Shown here piece after piece: positions 52,519 through 61,651 of a stretch of 64,000 bases of DNA. Both the position numbers and the translations under genes were made by a program. The notes below the pieces were generated by a model. That model was given only the letters and a program-made list of their open reading frames with translations. It was not told where the DNA came from and searched no databases. The stretch covers positions 806,001 through 870,000 of the forward strand of contig OZ251509.1 in assembly GCA_965242855.1 (NCBI GenBank), read 5' to 3'. Numbering within the stretch: the stretch's first letter is position 1; each line of letters begins with the position of its first letter. Source of the stretch: WTGU01 sp965242855. GTDB taxonomy: Bacteria > Pseudomonadota > Alphaproteobacteria > UBA828.

Positions 52519-53811
52519 ATGCACAAAGAGACCGCCCGCTACGGGCGGAGAGACCGCGCTGGAGCGTTCCCGGTGAGCAGCGGCCCGAACTGGTCCAATC
52601 AGACGATCTGGACTGCGGATAACCTCGCCATCATGCGGGGGATGAACGCCGCATCGGTTGACCTCATCTATCTCGACCCGCCGTTCAACTCGAAGGCCAA
52701 TTACGCCGCGCCCATCGGAAGTCAGGCCGCCGGTGCCGCCTTCAAGGATACGTGGGGACTCGACGATGTGAATCTCGCGTGGCATGGCGAGATCATGCAC
52801 GAGCATCCGGGGCTCTACGCCTTGCTCCAGGCGACGCGACAGATACATGGTGATTCCATGATGAGCTACCTCATCTACATGGCAATTCGCGTCATGGAGA
52901 TGAAGCGGCTACTCAAGCCGACCGGGAGCATCTACCTTCACTGCGACACCTTCGCCAGCCATTACCTGAAACTGCTGATGGACGGCCTGTTCGGAAAGCA
53001 ATGCTTCCGGAATGAAATCGTGTGGCGGATCGGTTGGGTGAGTGGATTCAAGACGAAAAAACGAGGGTGGATCAGAAATCATGATACCATCCTGTATTAC
53101 GTGGCCTCTCCGGGCGCAGCCAAGCGGTTCAACAAGGAGTACATCCCATATGCGCCCGACTATGTGCGGCGCGACGGAAAGAAACCGACCGGCAAGGGTA
53201 TTCCGTTAGAGGACACATGGAATTGCTCTGATGCCGACCGTCTGGACTCCCTGATGATCAAGAGCTTCGCGCCGAAGACTGGCTATCCGACCGAAAAGCC
53301 GCTCGACTTGGTTCGGCGCATTATCCGGGCCAGTAGCAATGAGGGCGAGATGGTATTTGATCCCTTCTGCGGATGCGCCACGGCGTGTATCGCGGCGGAG
53401 ATCGAACGTCGCCGATGGGCAGGGATCGACATCTCACCGAAGGCGGCGGATCTCGTTAAAGACCGGATGAAGGGTGAGCTCGGTTTGTTCTACAAAGGCG
53501 CGCACCGTACCGACATCCCGAAGCGTACTGATCTCGGAAAGGTCATCCGCTACAACGATGCGAAGAACAAGCGATACCTTTACGGCGAGCAAGGCGGTTA
53601 CTGCAACGGATGCGAACACCATTTCGAGATGCGCAACCTCGCGATAGACCACATCATCCCGCGCTCGAAGGGCGGAACGGACCATATCAGTAACTTGCAA
53701 CTCCTGTGCGGAGCCTGCAATTCCCTCAAAGGCAACAGGTCTCACGAATACCTGCTTGCCTGCTTGACTGACAAGGGATGGATAAAGCGGGAGAAAGCTG
53801 CTCGAAACTGA
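52519..53811 (+). CDS. DNA methyltransferase fused to a C-terminal HNH nuclease
   Basis: This 430-residue fusion starts at ATG 52519. Residues 30-315 form a beta-class amino-methyltransferase: catalytic DPPF in LIYLDPPFNSKANY (53-56), TEKPLDL, and AdoMet motif FDPFCGCATAC (280-290). Residues 355-405 form an HNH module: CNGC (362-365), IDHIIPRSKGG with D377-H378, DHISNLQLLCGACN (N392, C397/C400) and a final K. The combination could restrict and modify DNA in one chain, or the HNH could act on DNA lacking the mark. Base use is more AT-rich than in neighbours, and the gene stands alone between two unrelated minus-strand genes. Confidence 0.85.
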   Translation: MHKETARYGRRDRAGAFPVSSGPNWSNQTIWTADNLAIMRGMNAASVDLIYLDPPFNSKANYAAPIGSQAAGAAFKDTWGLDDVNLAWHGEIMHEHPGLYALLQATRQIHGDSMMSYLIYMAIRVMEMKRLLKPTGSIYLHCDTFASHYLKLLMDGLFGKQCFRNEIVWRIGWVSGFKTKKRGWIRNHDTILYYVASPGAAKRFNKEYIPYAPDYVRRDGKKPTGKGIPLEDTWNCSDADRLDSLMIKSFAPKTGYPTEKPLDLVRRIIRASSNEGEMVFDPFCGCATACIAAEIERRRWAGIDISPKAADLVKDRMKGELGLFYKGAHRTDIPKRTDLGKVIRYNDAKNKRYLYGEQGGYCNGCEHHFEMRNLAIDHIIPRSKGGTDHISNLQLLCGACNSLKGNRSHEYLLACLTDKGWIKREKAARN

Positions 53812-53911
53812 ACGACATGAACAAGTCTTCCACTACGAAGCAGGCGTGGATCCTCTCCCGCCCGTCGGTGTGCCTTTGGGCCGCGTACCGAAGGAGAGAA
53901 GGTGCCGCCGG

Positions 53912-55345
53912 TCAGGCCTCGGTGCCGCCGACGGTGAGGGGATCGACCAGGAGGGTGGGCAGGCCGACGCCGACGGGGACGGCCTGGCCGTCCTTGCCGC
54001 AGGTGCCGATGCCCGGGTCGAGGGCGAAGTCGGTGCCGACGGCCGCCACCCGGGTCAGCACGTCCGGGCCGTTGCCGATCAGGCTCGCGCCCTTGAGCGG
54101 CGCGGTCGCCTTGCCGTCCTCGATCAGATACGCCTCGGAGGCCGAGAACACGAACTTGCCCGAGGTGATGTCCACCTGCCCGCCGCCGAAACTCCGCGCG
54201 TACACGCCCCGCTTCACCCGGCCCAGGATCTCCTCCGGCGCGGCGCGGCCGGCTGGCATGAAGGTGTTGGTCATGCGCGGCATGGGTGCGTGCGCGAAGC
54301 TCTCGCGCCGCCCGTTGCCGGTCGGCTCCATTCCCATCAGGCGGGCGTTCAGCCGGTCCTGGAGATAGCCGCGGAGGATGCCGTCCTCGATCAGCACCGT
54401 GCGGCCGGTGGGCGTGCCTTCGTCGTCCACGGTGAGCGAGCCGCGCCGCCGGTCGATGGTCCCGTCGTCCACCACGGTGACGCCGGGCGCCGCGACCTGC
54501 GCGCCGAGAAGCCCGGAGAAGGCGCTGGTCTTCTTGCGGTTGAAATCACCCTCCAGGCCGTGGCCCACCGCCTCGTGCAGCAGGATGCCCGGCCAGCCCG
54601 GGCCCAGCACGACCGGCATCTCGCCGGCCGGTGCCGCCACCGATTCGAGATTGACCAGCGCCTGGCGGAGCGCTTCGTCGACCTGCGCCCGCCACCGCGC
54701 CGGCGCCAGGAAATCCGCGTAGGCCGCGCGCCCGCCCGTCCCGTGGGAGCCCGTCTCCTGGCGGGCGCCGTCGCCCACCATGACCGAGACGTCGAGGCGC
54801 ACGAGGGGGCGCAGGTCGCAGGCGCGGGCGCCGTCGGCGCGGACGATCTGCACCGCCTGCCAGCTGCCGGAGAGGGAGGCCATCACCTGGCGCACCCGCG
54901 GCTCCTTGCCCCGCGCGTAGGCGTCGATCTCCGCCAGCACCGCGACCTTGTCCTCGAAGGGCGTGGCGTCGAGCGGATTGTCGCCGGCGTAAAGCGCGCG
55001 GTCGGTGCGCGACGGCCCTTCCGCGCGAACCCCACCATGGCCCCGCTGGACGGCGCGGACGGTCTCGCAGGCCCGCTTCAGGGCCGCCTCGTCGAGCGCG
55101 CCGGCGTGGGCGTAGGCGCTGGTCTCGCCGGCCACGGCGCGCAGGCCGAAGCCCTGGGCGGTATCGAAGGCGGCGCTCTTGAGGCGGCCGTCGTCGAACG
55201 CGAAGCGCTCGCTCTGGCGGTATTCGAGGAAGAGTTCGCCGTCGTCGGCTCCCCGCAGCGCCTCGCCCACGAGCCGCTCGGTGCGCGCCCGGTCGAGGCC
55301 GGTACGCTCGAAGAAGAGGTCGTCCGTGATCGCCTCGCGATTCAT
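53912..55345 (-). CDS. tldD: Metalloprotease TldD
   Basis: This 477-residue peptidase of the TldD/PmbA family, which with TldE trims unfolded peptides, has the zinc motif HEAVGHGLEGD (H257, E258, H262). Regions around AFDTAQGFGLRA and GKDGQAVPVGVGLPTLLVDPL are typical of the family. The start MNREAITDDLFFE is the family N-terminus. No tldE is in the window. Divergent from the oxidase operon, as in many Alphaproteobacteria, with 252 bases between starts that should contain both promoters. Confidence 0.92.
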   Translation of the reverse strand: MNREAITDDLFFERTGLDRARTERLVGEALRGADDGELFLEYRQSERFAFDDGRLKSAAFDTAQGFGLRAVAGETSAYAHAGALDEAALKRACETVRAVQRGHGGVRAEGPSRTDRALYAGDNPLDATPFEDKVAVLAEIDAYARGKEPRVRQVMASLSGSWQAVQIVRADGARACDLRPLVRLDVSVMVGDGARQETGSHGTGGRAAYADFLAPARWRAQVDEALRQALVNLESVAAPAGEMPVVLGPGWPGILLHEAVGHGLEGDFNRKKTSAFSGLLGAQVAAPGVTVVDDGTIDRRRGSLTVDDEGTPTGRTVLIEDGILRGYLQDRLNARLMGMEPTGNGRRESFAHAPMPRMTNTFMPAGRAAPEEILGRVKRGVYARSFGGGQVDITSGKFVFSASEAYLIEDGKATAPLKGASLIGNGPDVLTRVAAVGTDFALDPGIGTCGKDGQAVPVGVGLPTLLVDPLTVGGTEA

Positions 55346-55597
55346 CCCGTCCTCCTGCCGTCGCCGCGCCGGGCCGCGCCCGGCGAAAATCCGCGCTCCG
55401 CCCGCGCGCGGTCGATGTAGGGCTTCAAAAACGACGGGGCGCGTGTTAGGACCCTGCCCCGTCCCGCGTGCGTCACGCCGCGCACCGCCGTGTGTGCGGG
55501 TGCGCCGTGCGCGAGGGGCGCGATCCACCCCCGGTCCGGGCATGGGCGCGGGGGCGACCCGTCAGGCGGCTTTCGTCGAGCGAGTGGAGGAGCCGGA

Positions 55598-56458
55598 GTG
55601 AGGTATCTCGCGAAACTGGGCGTATCGATGGCCGCCGCCGGCTTGGCTGGTGCCGGACCGGCGGCGGCGCAGGCGCCCACCCCCTGGGAGGTCGATTTCC
55701 AGACCGCGCTCTCGCCCTCCATGGAGCGGATCGTCGATTTCAATTTCATGGTCACGATCATCATCGTGGTGATCACGGCTTTCGTGTTCGGCCTCATGGC
55801 GTGGATCGTGATCCGCTACAATGCCAAGCGGAACCCGGTGCCGACGCGCACCACCCACAATACCCTCCTCGAGGTGGCCTGGACCATCGTGCCGGTGATC
55901 ATCCTCCTGGTCATCGCCGTCCCCTCGTTCCGGCTGCTCTACTTCACCGACAGCGTCGAGGACGCCGACATGACCCTCAAGGCGGTCGGCCATCAGTGGT
56001 ACTGGTCCTACGAATATCCCGACCACGGCGACTTCACCTTCGACGCGGTGATGCTGGAGGACGACGAGCTCGAGGAGGGGCAGCCCCGGCTGCTGGCGAC
56101 CGACACCCCCGTCGTCCTGCCGGTCGGCGCCACGATCAGGCTGCTCACCACCGCCGACGACGTGATTCACTCCTGGGCGGTGCCGGCGCTCGGCGTCAAG
56201 CTCGATTCGGTGCCCGGCCGGGTCAACGAGACTTGGTTCCGGATCAACCGGGAGGGCACCTATTACGGACAATGCTCCGAGCTCTGCGGTACGCTGCACG
56301 GCTTCATGCCGATCATGATCGAGGCGGTTCCGCAGGAGGCCTTCGACGCCTGGGTGGAGGAGGCGCGGGAGGAATACGCTTCGGCCGGTGCGCGCCCGGC
56401 GCGCGTCGCGGCCCTCGACGCCGGCGCGCCGGGGGAAGACGCGCCGGCGGCGCGCTGA
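55598..56458 (+). CDS. coxB: Cytochrome c oxidase subunit II
   Basis: This 286-residue subunit of the aa3-type terminal oxidase has a signal-like N-terminus (MAAAGLAGAGPAAAQAP), two transmembrane helices (VTIIIVVITAFVFGLMAW and VPVIILLVIAVPSFRLLY), then a periplasmic cupredoxin domain. The CuA ligands are in GHQWYWSYEY, HSWAVPALGVKLDSVPGR and YYGQCSELCGTLHGFMP, where the two Cys, His and Met are intact. GTG at 55598 follows GTGGAGGAGCC and is preferred over longer upstream frames. First gene of the oxidase operon. Confidence 0.95.
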   Translation: MRYLAKLGVSMAAAGLAGAGPAAAQAPTPWEVDFQTALSPSMERIVDFNFMVTIIIVVITAFVFGLMAWIVIRYNAKRNPVPTRTTHNTLLEVAWTIVPVIILLVIAVPSFRLLYFTDSVEDADMTLKAVGHQWYWSYEYPDHGDFTFDAVMLEDDELEEGQPRLLATDTPVVLPVGATIRLLTTADDVIHSWAVPALGVKLDSVPGRVNETWFRINREGTYYGQCSELCGTLHGFMPIMIEAVPQEAFDAWVEEAREEYASAGARPARVAALDAGAPGEDAPAAR

Positions 56459-56473
56459 GGGAGGAGAGAGGCC

Positions 56474-58066
56474 ATGGCGCACGAGGCCCACGCCCCGCAC
56501 GACCACATGCCGCGGGGCATCACGCGGTGGCTCTACTCCACCAACCACAAAGACATCGGCACGATGTACATCGCCTACGCGGTGGTGTTCGGCATCATCG
56601 GCGCCGTGCTCTCCATCTTCATGCGGATCGAGCTCGCCGAGCCCGGCATGCAGATCTTCGCCGATCCGCACACCTTCAACGTCTTCGTCACCGGCCACGG
56701 GTTGATCATGGTGTTCTTCATGATCATGCCGGCGTTCATCGGTGGCTTCGGCAACTGGTTCGTGCCGCTGATGATCGGGGCGCCCGACATGGCCTTCCCG
56801 CGCATGAATAACATCAGCTTCTGGCTGCTGGTGCCCTCGGGCGCGCTGCTGGTGACGTCGATGTTCGTGGACGGCGGCCCCGGGCCGGGGGTGGGCGCAG
56901 GCTGGACGGTCTATGCGCCGCTCTCGACATCGGGCCACGCCGGGCCGGCGATGGACCTCGGCATCTTCGCGCTCCATCTCGCCGGCGCCTCCTCGATCCT
57001 GGGCGCCATCAACTTCATCACCACCATCCTCAACATGCGCGCGCCGGGCATGACGATGCACAAGCTGCCGCTGTTCGTCTGGTCGGTGCTGGTGACGGCG
57101 TTCCTGCTGCTGCTGTCGCTGCCCGTGCTCGCCGGCGCGATCACCATGCTGCTCACCGACCGCAACTTCGGCACCGCCTTCTTCGACGCGGCCGGCGGCG
57201 GCGACCCGATCCTCTACCAGCACCTGTTCTGGTTCTTCGGGCACCCGGAAGTCTACATCCTGATCCTCCCGGCCTTCGGGATCGTGAGCCACATCGTTTC
57301 GACCTTCTCCCGGAAGCCGGTCTTCGGCTATCTGGGGATGGCCTACGCGATGGTCTCCATCGGCTTCATCGGCTTCGTCGTCTGGGCGCACCACATGTTC
57401 ACGGTCGGCATGGACGTGGACACCCGCGCCTATTTCGTCGGCGCGACCATGGTCATCGCGGTGCCGACCGGCATCAAGATATTCAGCTGGATCGCCACCA
57501 TGTGGGGCGGTTCGGTCGAGTTCAAGACGCCGATGCTCTGGGCCTTCGGCTTCATCTTCCTGTTCACCGTGGGCGGGGTGACGGGCGTGGTGCTGGCCAA
57601 TGCCGGGTTGGACAGCGCCTTGCACGACACCTACTACGTCGTCGGACACTTCCACTACGTGCTGTCGCTCGGCGCGGTGTTCATCATCTTCGGCGCCTTC
57701 TACTACTGGATCGGCAAGATGTGCGGCCGGCAATATCCGGAAACACTCGGCAAGATCCACTTCTGGATCACCTTCGTCGGCGTGAACCTCACCTTCTTCC
57801 CGATGCACTTCTCCGGCGTCTCGGGGATGCCGCGCCGCATCCCGGATTACCCGGACGCTTTCGCCGGGTGGAACATGATCTCGTCCATCGGCTCCTACAT
57901 TTCGGTGGCCGGGCTGGCGCTGTTCCTCTACATCCTGGTCTATACGCTGTTCTTCGGCAGGCGCTGCGCCGATAATCCGTGGGGCGAGGGCGCATGCACC
58001 CTCGAATGGACGGTCCCGTCGCCCGCGCCGTTCCACACCCACGAAGAACTCCCCCGGGTCCGCTAG
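56474..58066 (+). CDS. ctaD: Cytochrome c oxidase subunit I
   Basis: This 530-residue catalytic core subunit has about twelve transmembrane helices. Signatures: STNHKDIGTMY near the start, FVTGHGLIMVFFMIMPAFIGGFGNW with the haem a ligand, WFFGHPEVYILILPAFG with the His-Tyr crosslink, WAHHMFTVGMDVDTRAYF with the CuB histidines, and HDTYYVVGHFHYVLSLG with haem a and a3 ligands. It reduces oxygen to water and pumps protons. It is 15 bases downstream of coxB. Confidence 0.97.
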   Translation: MAHEAHAPHDHMPRGITRWLYSTNHKDIGTMYIAYAVVFGIIGAVLSIFMRIELAEPGMQIFADPHTFNVFVTGHGLIMVFFMIMPAFIGGFGNWFVPLMIGAPDMAFPRMNNISFWLLVPSGALLVTSMFVDGGPGPGVGAGWTVYAPLSTSGHAGPAMDLGIFALHLAGASSILGAINFITTILNMRAPGMTMHKLPLFVWSVLVTAFLLLLSLPVLAGAITMLLTDRNFGTAFFDAAGGGDPILYQHLFWFFGHPEVYILILPAFGIVSHIVSTFSRKPVFGYLGMAYAMVSIGFIGFVVWAHHMFTVGMDVDTRAYFVGATMVIAVPTGIKIFSWIATMWGGSVEFKTPMLWAFGFIFLFTVGGVTGVVLANAGLDSALHDTYYVVGHFHYVLSLGAVFIIFGAFYYWIGKMCGRQYPETLGKIHFWITFVGVNLTFFPMHFSGVSGMPRRIPDYPDAFAGWNMISSIGSYISVAGLALFLYILVYTLFFGRRCADNPWGEGACTLEWTVPSPAPFHTHEELPRVR

Positions 58067-58084
58067 GCGAGGCGGAGGAGCGCC

Positions 58085-59020
58085 ATGACCAGGCCCGCGG
58101 CCGCCGGGGCGGCTTCCGCCGGGACGGCCTCGGCCGGGAGCGCCGGGCCCGTCGCGCTCGGCGACGCCGTGGCCCTGCTCAAGCCGCGGGTGATGTCGCT
58201 CGTCGTGTTCACGGGCGCGGTGGGCCTCGTCGTCGCGCCGGGCGGCATCCATCCCCTGATCGCGCTGGTCGCCGTGCTCTGCATCGCGGCCGGCGCCGGC
58301 GGCGCGGCGGCCATCAACATGTGGTACGACAGGGACATCGACGCCGTGATGGCGCGGACCCGTCACCGACCCGTCCCGGCCGGGCGGGTGGAGCCCGGCG
58401 CCGCGCTGGGCCTCGGCATCGTCCTGTCGGCGGGGGCGACGGCGCTGATGGGGCTCGCCGTCAACTGGCTGGCGGCCGGCCTGCTCGCCTTCACGGTCTT
58501 CTTCTACGTCGTGGTCTATACCATGTGGCTGAAGCGGCGCACGCCGCAGAACATCGTCATCGGCGGTGCCGCCGGCGCCTTCCCGCCGATGATCGGCTGG
58601 GCCGCGGCGACCGGTGAAGTCGCCCCTGCCTCGGCGGCGCTCTTCGCCATCGTCTTCCTGTGGACGCCGCCGCATTTCTGGGCGCTGGCGCTGGTCCGCG
58701 CCGACGACTACGCCCGCGCCGGCGTGCCGATGCTGCCGGTGACGGCCGGCGCCCGCGCCACCCGCCGCCAGATCGCGGCCTACGCGCTGCTCCTGCTGCC
58801 GGCGGGCCTCGCTCCTTGTGCGCTGGGCGCGGCGGGCGCGGTGTACGGGGCGGGCGCCCTCGTCCTGGGCCTCCTGCTGGTGGCGGGCGCGTTCCGGGTC
58901 CTGGGTGATCGCGGCAAGGCGGCCGCACGCGGACTGTTCGGCTTCTCGATCCTCTACCTGTTCGCCCTGTTCGCGCTGCTGATCGTGGATAGCGCGTGGC
59001 GGATTCCGTTCTGGCCCTGA
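58085..59020 (+). CDS. ctaB: Protoheme IX farnesyltransferase (haem O synthase)
   Basis: This 311-residue membrane prenyltransferase converts haem B to haem O for the oxidase. It has the aspartate-rich substrate motif NMWYDRDIDAVMARTRHRPVPAGR, the second conserved loop YTMWLKRRTPQN and FLWTPPHFWALAL with the conserved His. Eight or nine transmembrane segments follow a short basic start. It lies between ctaD and the small CoxF-like gene, as expected for the alphaproteobacterial operon. Confidence 0.95.
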   Translation: MTRPAAAGAASAGTASAGSAGPVALGDAVALLKPRVMSLVVFTGAVGLVVAPGGIHPLIALVAVLCIAAGAGGAAAINMWYDRDIDAVMARTRHRPVPAGRVEPGAALGLGIVLSAGATALMGLAVNWLAAGLLAFTVFFYVVVYTMWLKRRTPQNIVIGGAAGAFPPMIGWAAATGEVAPASAALFAIVFLWTPPHFWALALVRADDYARAGVPMLPVTAGARATRRQIAAYALLLLPAGLAPCALGAAGAVYGAGALVLGLLLVAGAFRVLGDRGKAAARGLFGFSILYLFALFALLIVDSAWRIPFWP

Positions 59021-59028
59021 GGGACGAA

Positions 59029-59172
59029 ATGAGGGACGACGTGCGGGACGAAGCGGGAGGCCGCGAGGCCGGGCGCCGTCGCCGGGCGCGGAACCTCGCC
59101 GTCGGCGGCGCGCTGCTGGCGCTCGCCGTCCTCTTCTACCTGATCACCATCGTCAGGATGGGAGGCGCGTGA
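59029..59172 (+). CDS. Small CoxF-like oxidase assembly membrane protein
   Basis: A 47-residue frame from ATG 59029 to TGA 59172 fills the gap between ctaB and ctaG. It reads MRDDVRDEAGGREAGRRRRA, then one transmembrane helix (LAVGGALLALAVLFYLITIV) and a short tail. Many Alphaproteobacteria carry a small one-helix protein (CoxF/CtaG-adjacent) at exactly this operon position. It is 8 bases after ctaB and one base before ctaG, leaving little doubt that it is translated. Confidence 0.75.
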   Translation: MRDDVRDEAGGREAGRRRRARNLAVGGALLALAVLFYLITIVRMGGA

Positions 59173-59173
59173 G

Positions 59174-59761
59174 ATGGCGCCGTCGGCCAGGCGCCGGGTC
59201 GCGACCGCGCTCGTCCTGGGCGGCGTGGTCTTCGGCATGGCCGGCCTCGCCTTCGCCGCCGTCCCGCTCTACCGACTCTTCTGCCAGGTGACGGGTTTCG
59301 GCGGCACCGTCCAGGTGGCGGAGGCTGCGCCGGCCGAGATCGGCGAACGCATCGTCACGGTGCGCTTCAACGCCGACACCGCGCGCGACCTGCCCTGGCG
59401 CTTCATGCCGGAGCGGCGCGAGATGGCCGTGCGCGTCGGCGAAGTGAACATGGCGTTCTACAGCGCCGAGAACCTGTCCGACCGCGCCCTGGTCGGCAGC
59501 TCGACCTTCAACGTCACGCCGGTGAAGGCGGGGAGCTACTTCAACAAGATCGAGTGCTTCTGCTTCGAGGAGCAGACTCTGGCGCCGGGCGAGCGGGTGG
59601 CGTTCCCGGTATCGTTCTTCGTCGATCCCGCGATCGCCGAGGACCGGCGGCTCGACGACGTGAACACGATCACCCTTTCCTATACGTTCTTCGGGCGCGA
59701 TGGCGGCGAGGCTGAGGCCGCCCTGTCCGACAAGGGAGCGAGAGCGAGAGATGGCGGATAG
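59174..59761 (+). CDS. ctaG: Cytochrome c oxidase assembly protein CtaG (Cox11 family)
   Basis: This 195-residue CuB chaperone has an N-terminal transmembrane anchor (VATALVLGGVVFGMAGLAFAAVPLYRLFC), the motif TGFGG, and the copper-binding CFCFEEQ in KIECFCFEEQTLAPGE. The C-terminal ITLSYTFF matches Cox11. It inserts copper into subunit I. ctaE starts 11 bases before its stop. Confidence 0.95.
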   Translation: MAPSARRRVATALVLGGVVFGMAGLAFAAVPLYRLFCQVTGFGGTVQVAEAAPAEIGERIVTVRFNADTARDLPWRFMPERREMAVRVGEVNMAFYSAENLSDRALVGSSTFNVTPVKAGSYFNKIECFCFEEQTLAPGERVAFPVSFFVDPAIAEDRRLDDVNTITLSYTFFGRDGGEAEAALSDKGARARDGG

Positions 59762-60557
59762 CGCGCACGGCACGGCGAATCACGATTTCCACATGGTGCG
59801 GCCGAGCCCGTGGCCGGTCATCGGCGCCCTCGGCGGCGGCGGGCTGGGCCTGGGCGGCGTCGTCGTCTTCATGCACTCCGGGCAGCTCTGGTTGATGACG
59901 ATCGGCGGCCTCATCGTCCTCCTGACCATGTATTTCTGGTGGCGCGACGTGATCCGCGAGGGGCTGGTCGAGGGCGAGCACACCCAGGTGGTGCAGCGCG
60001 GCCTGCGCTTCGGCATGATCCTCTTCATCGCCTCGGAGGTCATGTTCTTCGCGGCGTTCTTCTGGGCCTTCTTCAACGCCTCGATCATGCCGACGGACGC
60101 CATCGGCAACGTCTGGCCGCCGCCCGGGATCGAGGTCATTCCGGCATGGCGCCTGCCTTTCATCAACACGCTGCTGCTGCTCACTTCGGGTGCAACGGTG
60201 ACGTGGGCCCACCACGCCCTGCGCCACGGCAATCACCGCCATACGATCTACGGGCTGGCGCTGACCGTCATGCTGGGCGTCGCCTTCATCGGCGTTCAGG
60301 GCTACGAATACGCCCACGCGGCGTTCGGCTTCCGCGAGGGGATCTACCCGTCCACCTTCTTCATGGCGACGGGGTTCCACGGCTTCCACGTGACGGTCGG
60401 CGCGATCTTCCTCGCGGTCTGCCTCTACCGCGCGTTGAAGCGCCAGTTCAAGCCGGATCAGCACATCGGCTTCGAGGCGGCCGCGTGGTACTGGCATTTC
60501 GTCGACGTGGTCTGGCTGTTCCTCTTCATCTGGATCTATTGGTGGGGCGAGGGCTGA
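59751..60557 (+). CDS. ctaE: Cytochrome c oxidase subunit III
   Basis: This 268-residue membrane subunit of the oxidase has seven helices. Signatures are HDFHMVRPSPWPV, GEHTQVVQRGLRFGMILFIASEVMFFAAFFWAFF, ATGFHGFHVTVG and the C-terminal AAAWYWHFVDVVWLFLFIWIYWWG. ATG 59751 (MADSAHGT) matches the family start, with GAGAGCGAGAG upstream; it overlaps ctaG by 11 bases. Confidence 0.95.
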   Translation: MADSAHGTANHDFHMVRPSPWPVIGALGGGGLGLGGVVVFMHSGQLWLMTIGGLIVLLTMYFWWRDVIREGLVEGEHTQVVQRGLRFGMILFIASEVMFFAAFFWAFFNASIMPTDAIGNVWPPPGIEVIPAWRLPFINTLLLLTSGATVTWAHHALRHGNHRHTIYGLALTVMLGVAFIGVQGYEYAHAAFGFREGIYPSTFFMATGFHGFHVTVGAIFLAVCLYRALKRQFKPDQHIGFEAAAWYWHFVDVVWLFLFIWIYWWGEG

Positions 60558-60567
60558 TCGCGCGGCC

Positions 60568-60939
60568 ATGGCGGAGGGCCGTTATCCACCGGTCTCGATT
60601 CTGAAGGCGGGCCTCCTTTCGCGTTGCCCCCGCTGCGGACGCGGCCGGCTCTTCGCCGGCTACCTGCGCGTCGCCGAACGGTGCGAGGCCTGCGCCTTCG
60701 AGCTGCGGCGGCACGACAGTGCCGACGGGCCGGCGGTCTTCGTCATGTTCTTCGTCGGCGGAGCCGTCGTCGCCCTCGCGCTCTGGCTCGAACTCGCCTT
60801 CGCGCCGCCCTACTGGCTCCACGTGGCGTTGTGGGCGCCCCTGATCGTCGTCGGCAGCCTCGTCCTGCTGCGGCCCGCCAAGGCTATCCTGATTGCCCTC
60901 CAGTACCGACACAAAGCCGCCGGCTTCGGCGAGGAGTGA
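60568..60939 (+). CDS. DUF983 family protein
   Basis: This 123-residue protein found in alphaproteobacterial oxidase operons has a zinc ribbon (SRCPRCGRGRLF and ERCEACAFEL, two CxxC) followed by two transmembrane helices (FVMFFVGGAVVALALWLEL and LHVALWAPLIVVGSLVLL). Its role is not established; co-localisation with ctaE and surf1 suggests oxidase assembly. The 3' end overlaps the surf1 gene by 47 bases. Confidence 0.88.
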   Translation: MAEGRYPPVSILKAGLLSRCPRCGRGRLFAGYLRVAERCEACAFELRRHDSADGPAVFVMFFVGGAVVALALWLELAFAPPYWLHVALWAPLIVVGSLVLLRPAKAILIALQYRHKAAGFGEE

Positions 60940-61651
60940 CCGCGCCCGCCGGCGCGCGACTCTGTTCGCGATCCCCGGCGTGTTGATCCTTCTCGCGCTC
61001 GGCTCCTGGCAGGTCCACCGCCTGATGTGGAAGGCCGAGCTCAACGAGGAGCGCCGCGCCCGCCACCAGGCGGAAGCGGTGCTGCTCCCGGCGGCGCTCG
61101 AAGAGCCGGCTTCCTTCGCCTTCCGCCGCGTCTGGCTGGAGGGGCGCTTTCGCCACGAGGCGGAGATGTTCCTCGCGGCGCGCACCCACGACCGCCGGGT
61201 CGGCTACCACGTGATCACGCCGTTCGCGCGCGCGGGCGGCGCGCCCGTCCTGGTGAATCGCGGCTGGGTGCCGCTCGACAACAAGGCGCCGGAAACGAGA
61301 CGGGCGGGTCAGGTCGAGGGGCGCGTCCGCATCGAAGGCGTCGTCGTGCCCGGCGGGCGCGCCGGCTGGTTCACGCCGGACAACGCGCCCGGGGACAACC
61401 TCTGGTTCTGGGCGGACACGGAGTCGCTGGCGGCGAAGGCGGGAATCCCCGCGCCCGGATTCCTGGTCGAGGCCGGGGCCGCGCCCAACCCCGGCGGCCT
61501 CCCGATCGGCGGGCAGACGAAGGTCGAGCTGCGCAGCGAGCACCTGCAATACATCGTCATCTGGTACGCCCTCGCGGTGGCCCTCGCGGTGATCTACCTC
61601 CTCTTCATGCGTCGCGGCGGCCGCGACGATTCCGGGGAGGCCGGGGCGTGA
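60893..61651 (+). CDS. SURF1 family oxidase assembly protein
   Basis: This membrane protein of about 252 residues aids haem a insertion into the oxidase. It has an N-terminal helix (ATLFAIPGVLILLALGSWQVHRL, carrying the family GxWQxxR), the central DHRRVGYHVITPF and VNRGWVPLDNK, and a second helix near the C-terminus (HLQYIVIWYALAVALAVIYLLFM). No ATG fits. A TTG at 60893 inside the DUF983 gene opens the frame, and its 47-base overlap is unusual, so the true start may be further in. Confidence 0.85.
   Translation: MPSSTDTKPPASARSDRARRRATLFAIPGVLILLALGSWQVHRLMWKAELNEERRARHQAEAVLLPAALEEPASFAFRRVWLEGRFRHEAEMFLAARTHDRRVGYHVITPFARAGGAPVLVNRGWVPLDNKAPETRRAGQVEGRVRIEGVVVPGGRAGWFTPDNAPGDNLWFWADTESLAAKAGIPAPGFLVEAGAAPNPGGLPIGGQTKVELRSEHLQYIVIWYALAVALAVIYLLFMRRGGRDDSGEAGA

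Noticed and set aside
55562..58675. A 1037-residue minus-strand frame across the oxidase genes
   Set aside because: Composition is dominated by Arg, His, Asp and Glu from the complement of hydrophobic codons, as expected opposite membrane proteins.
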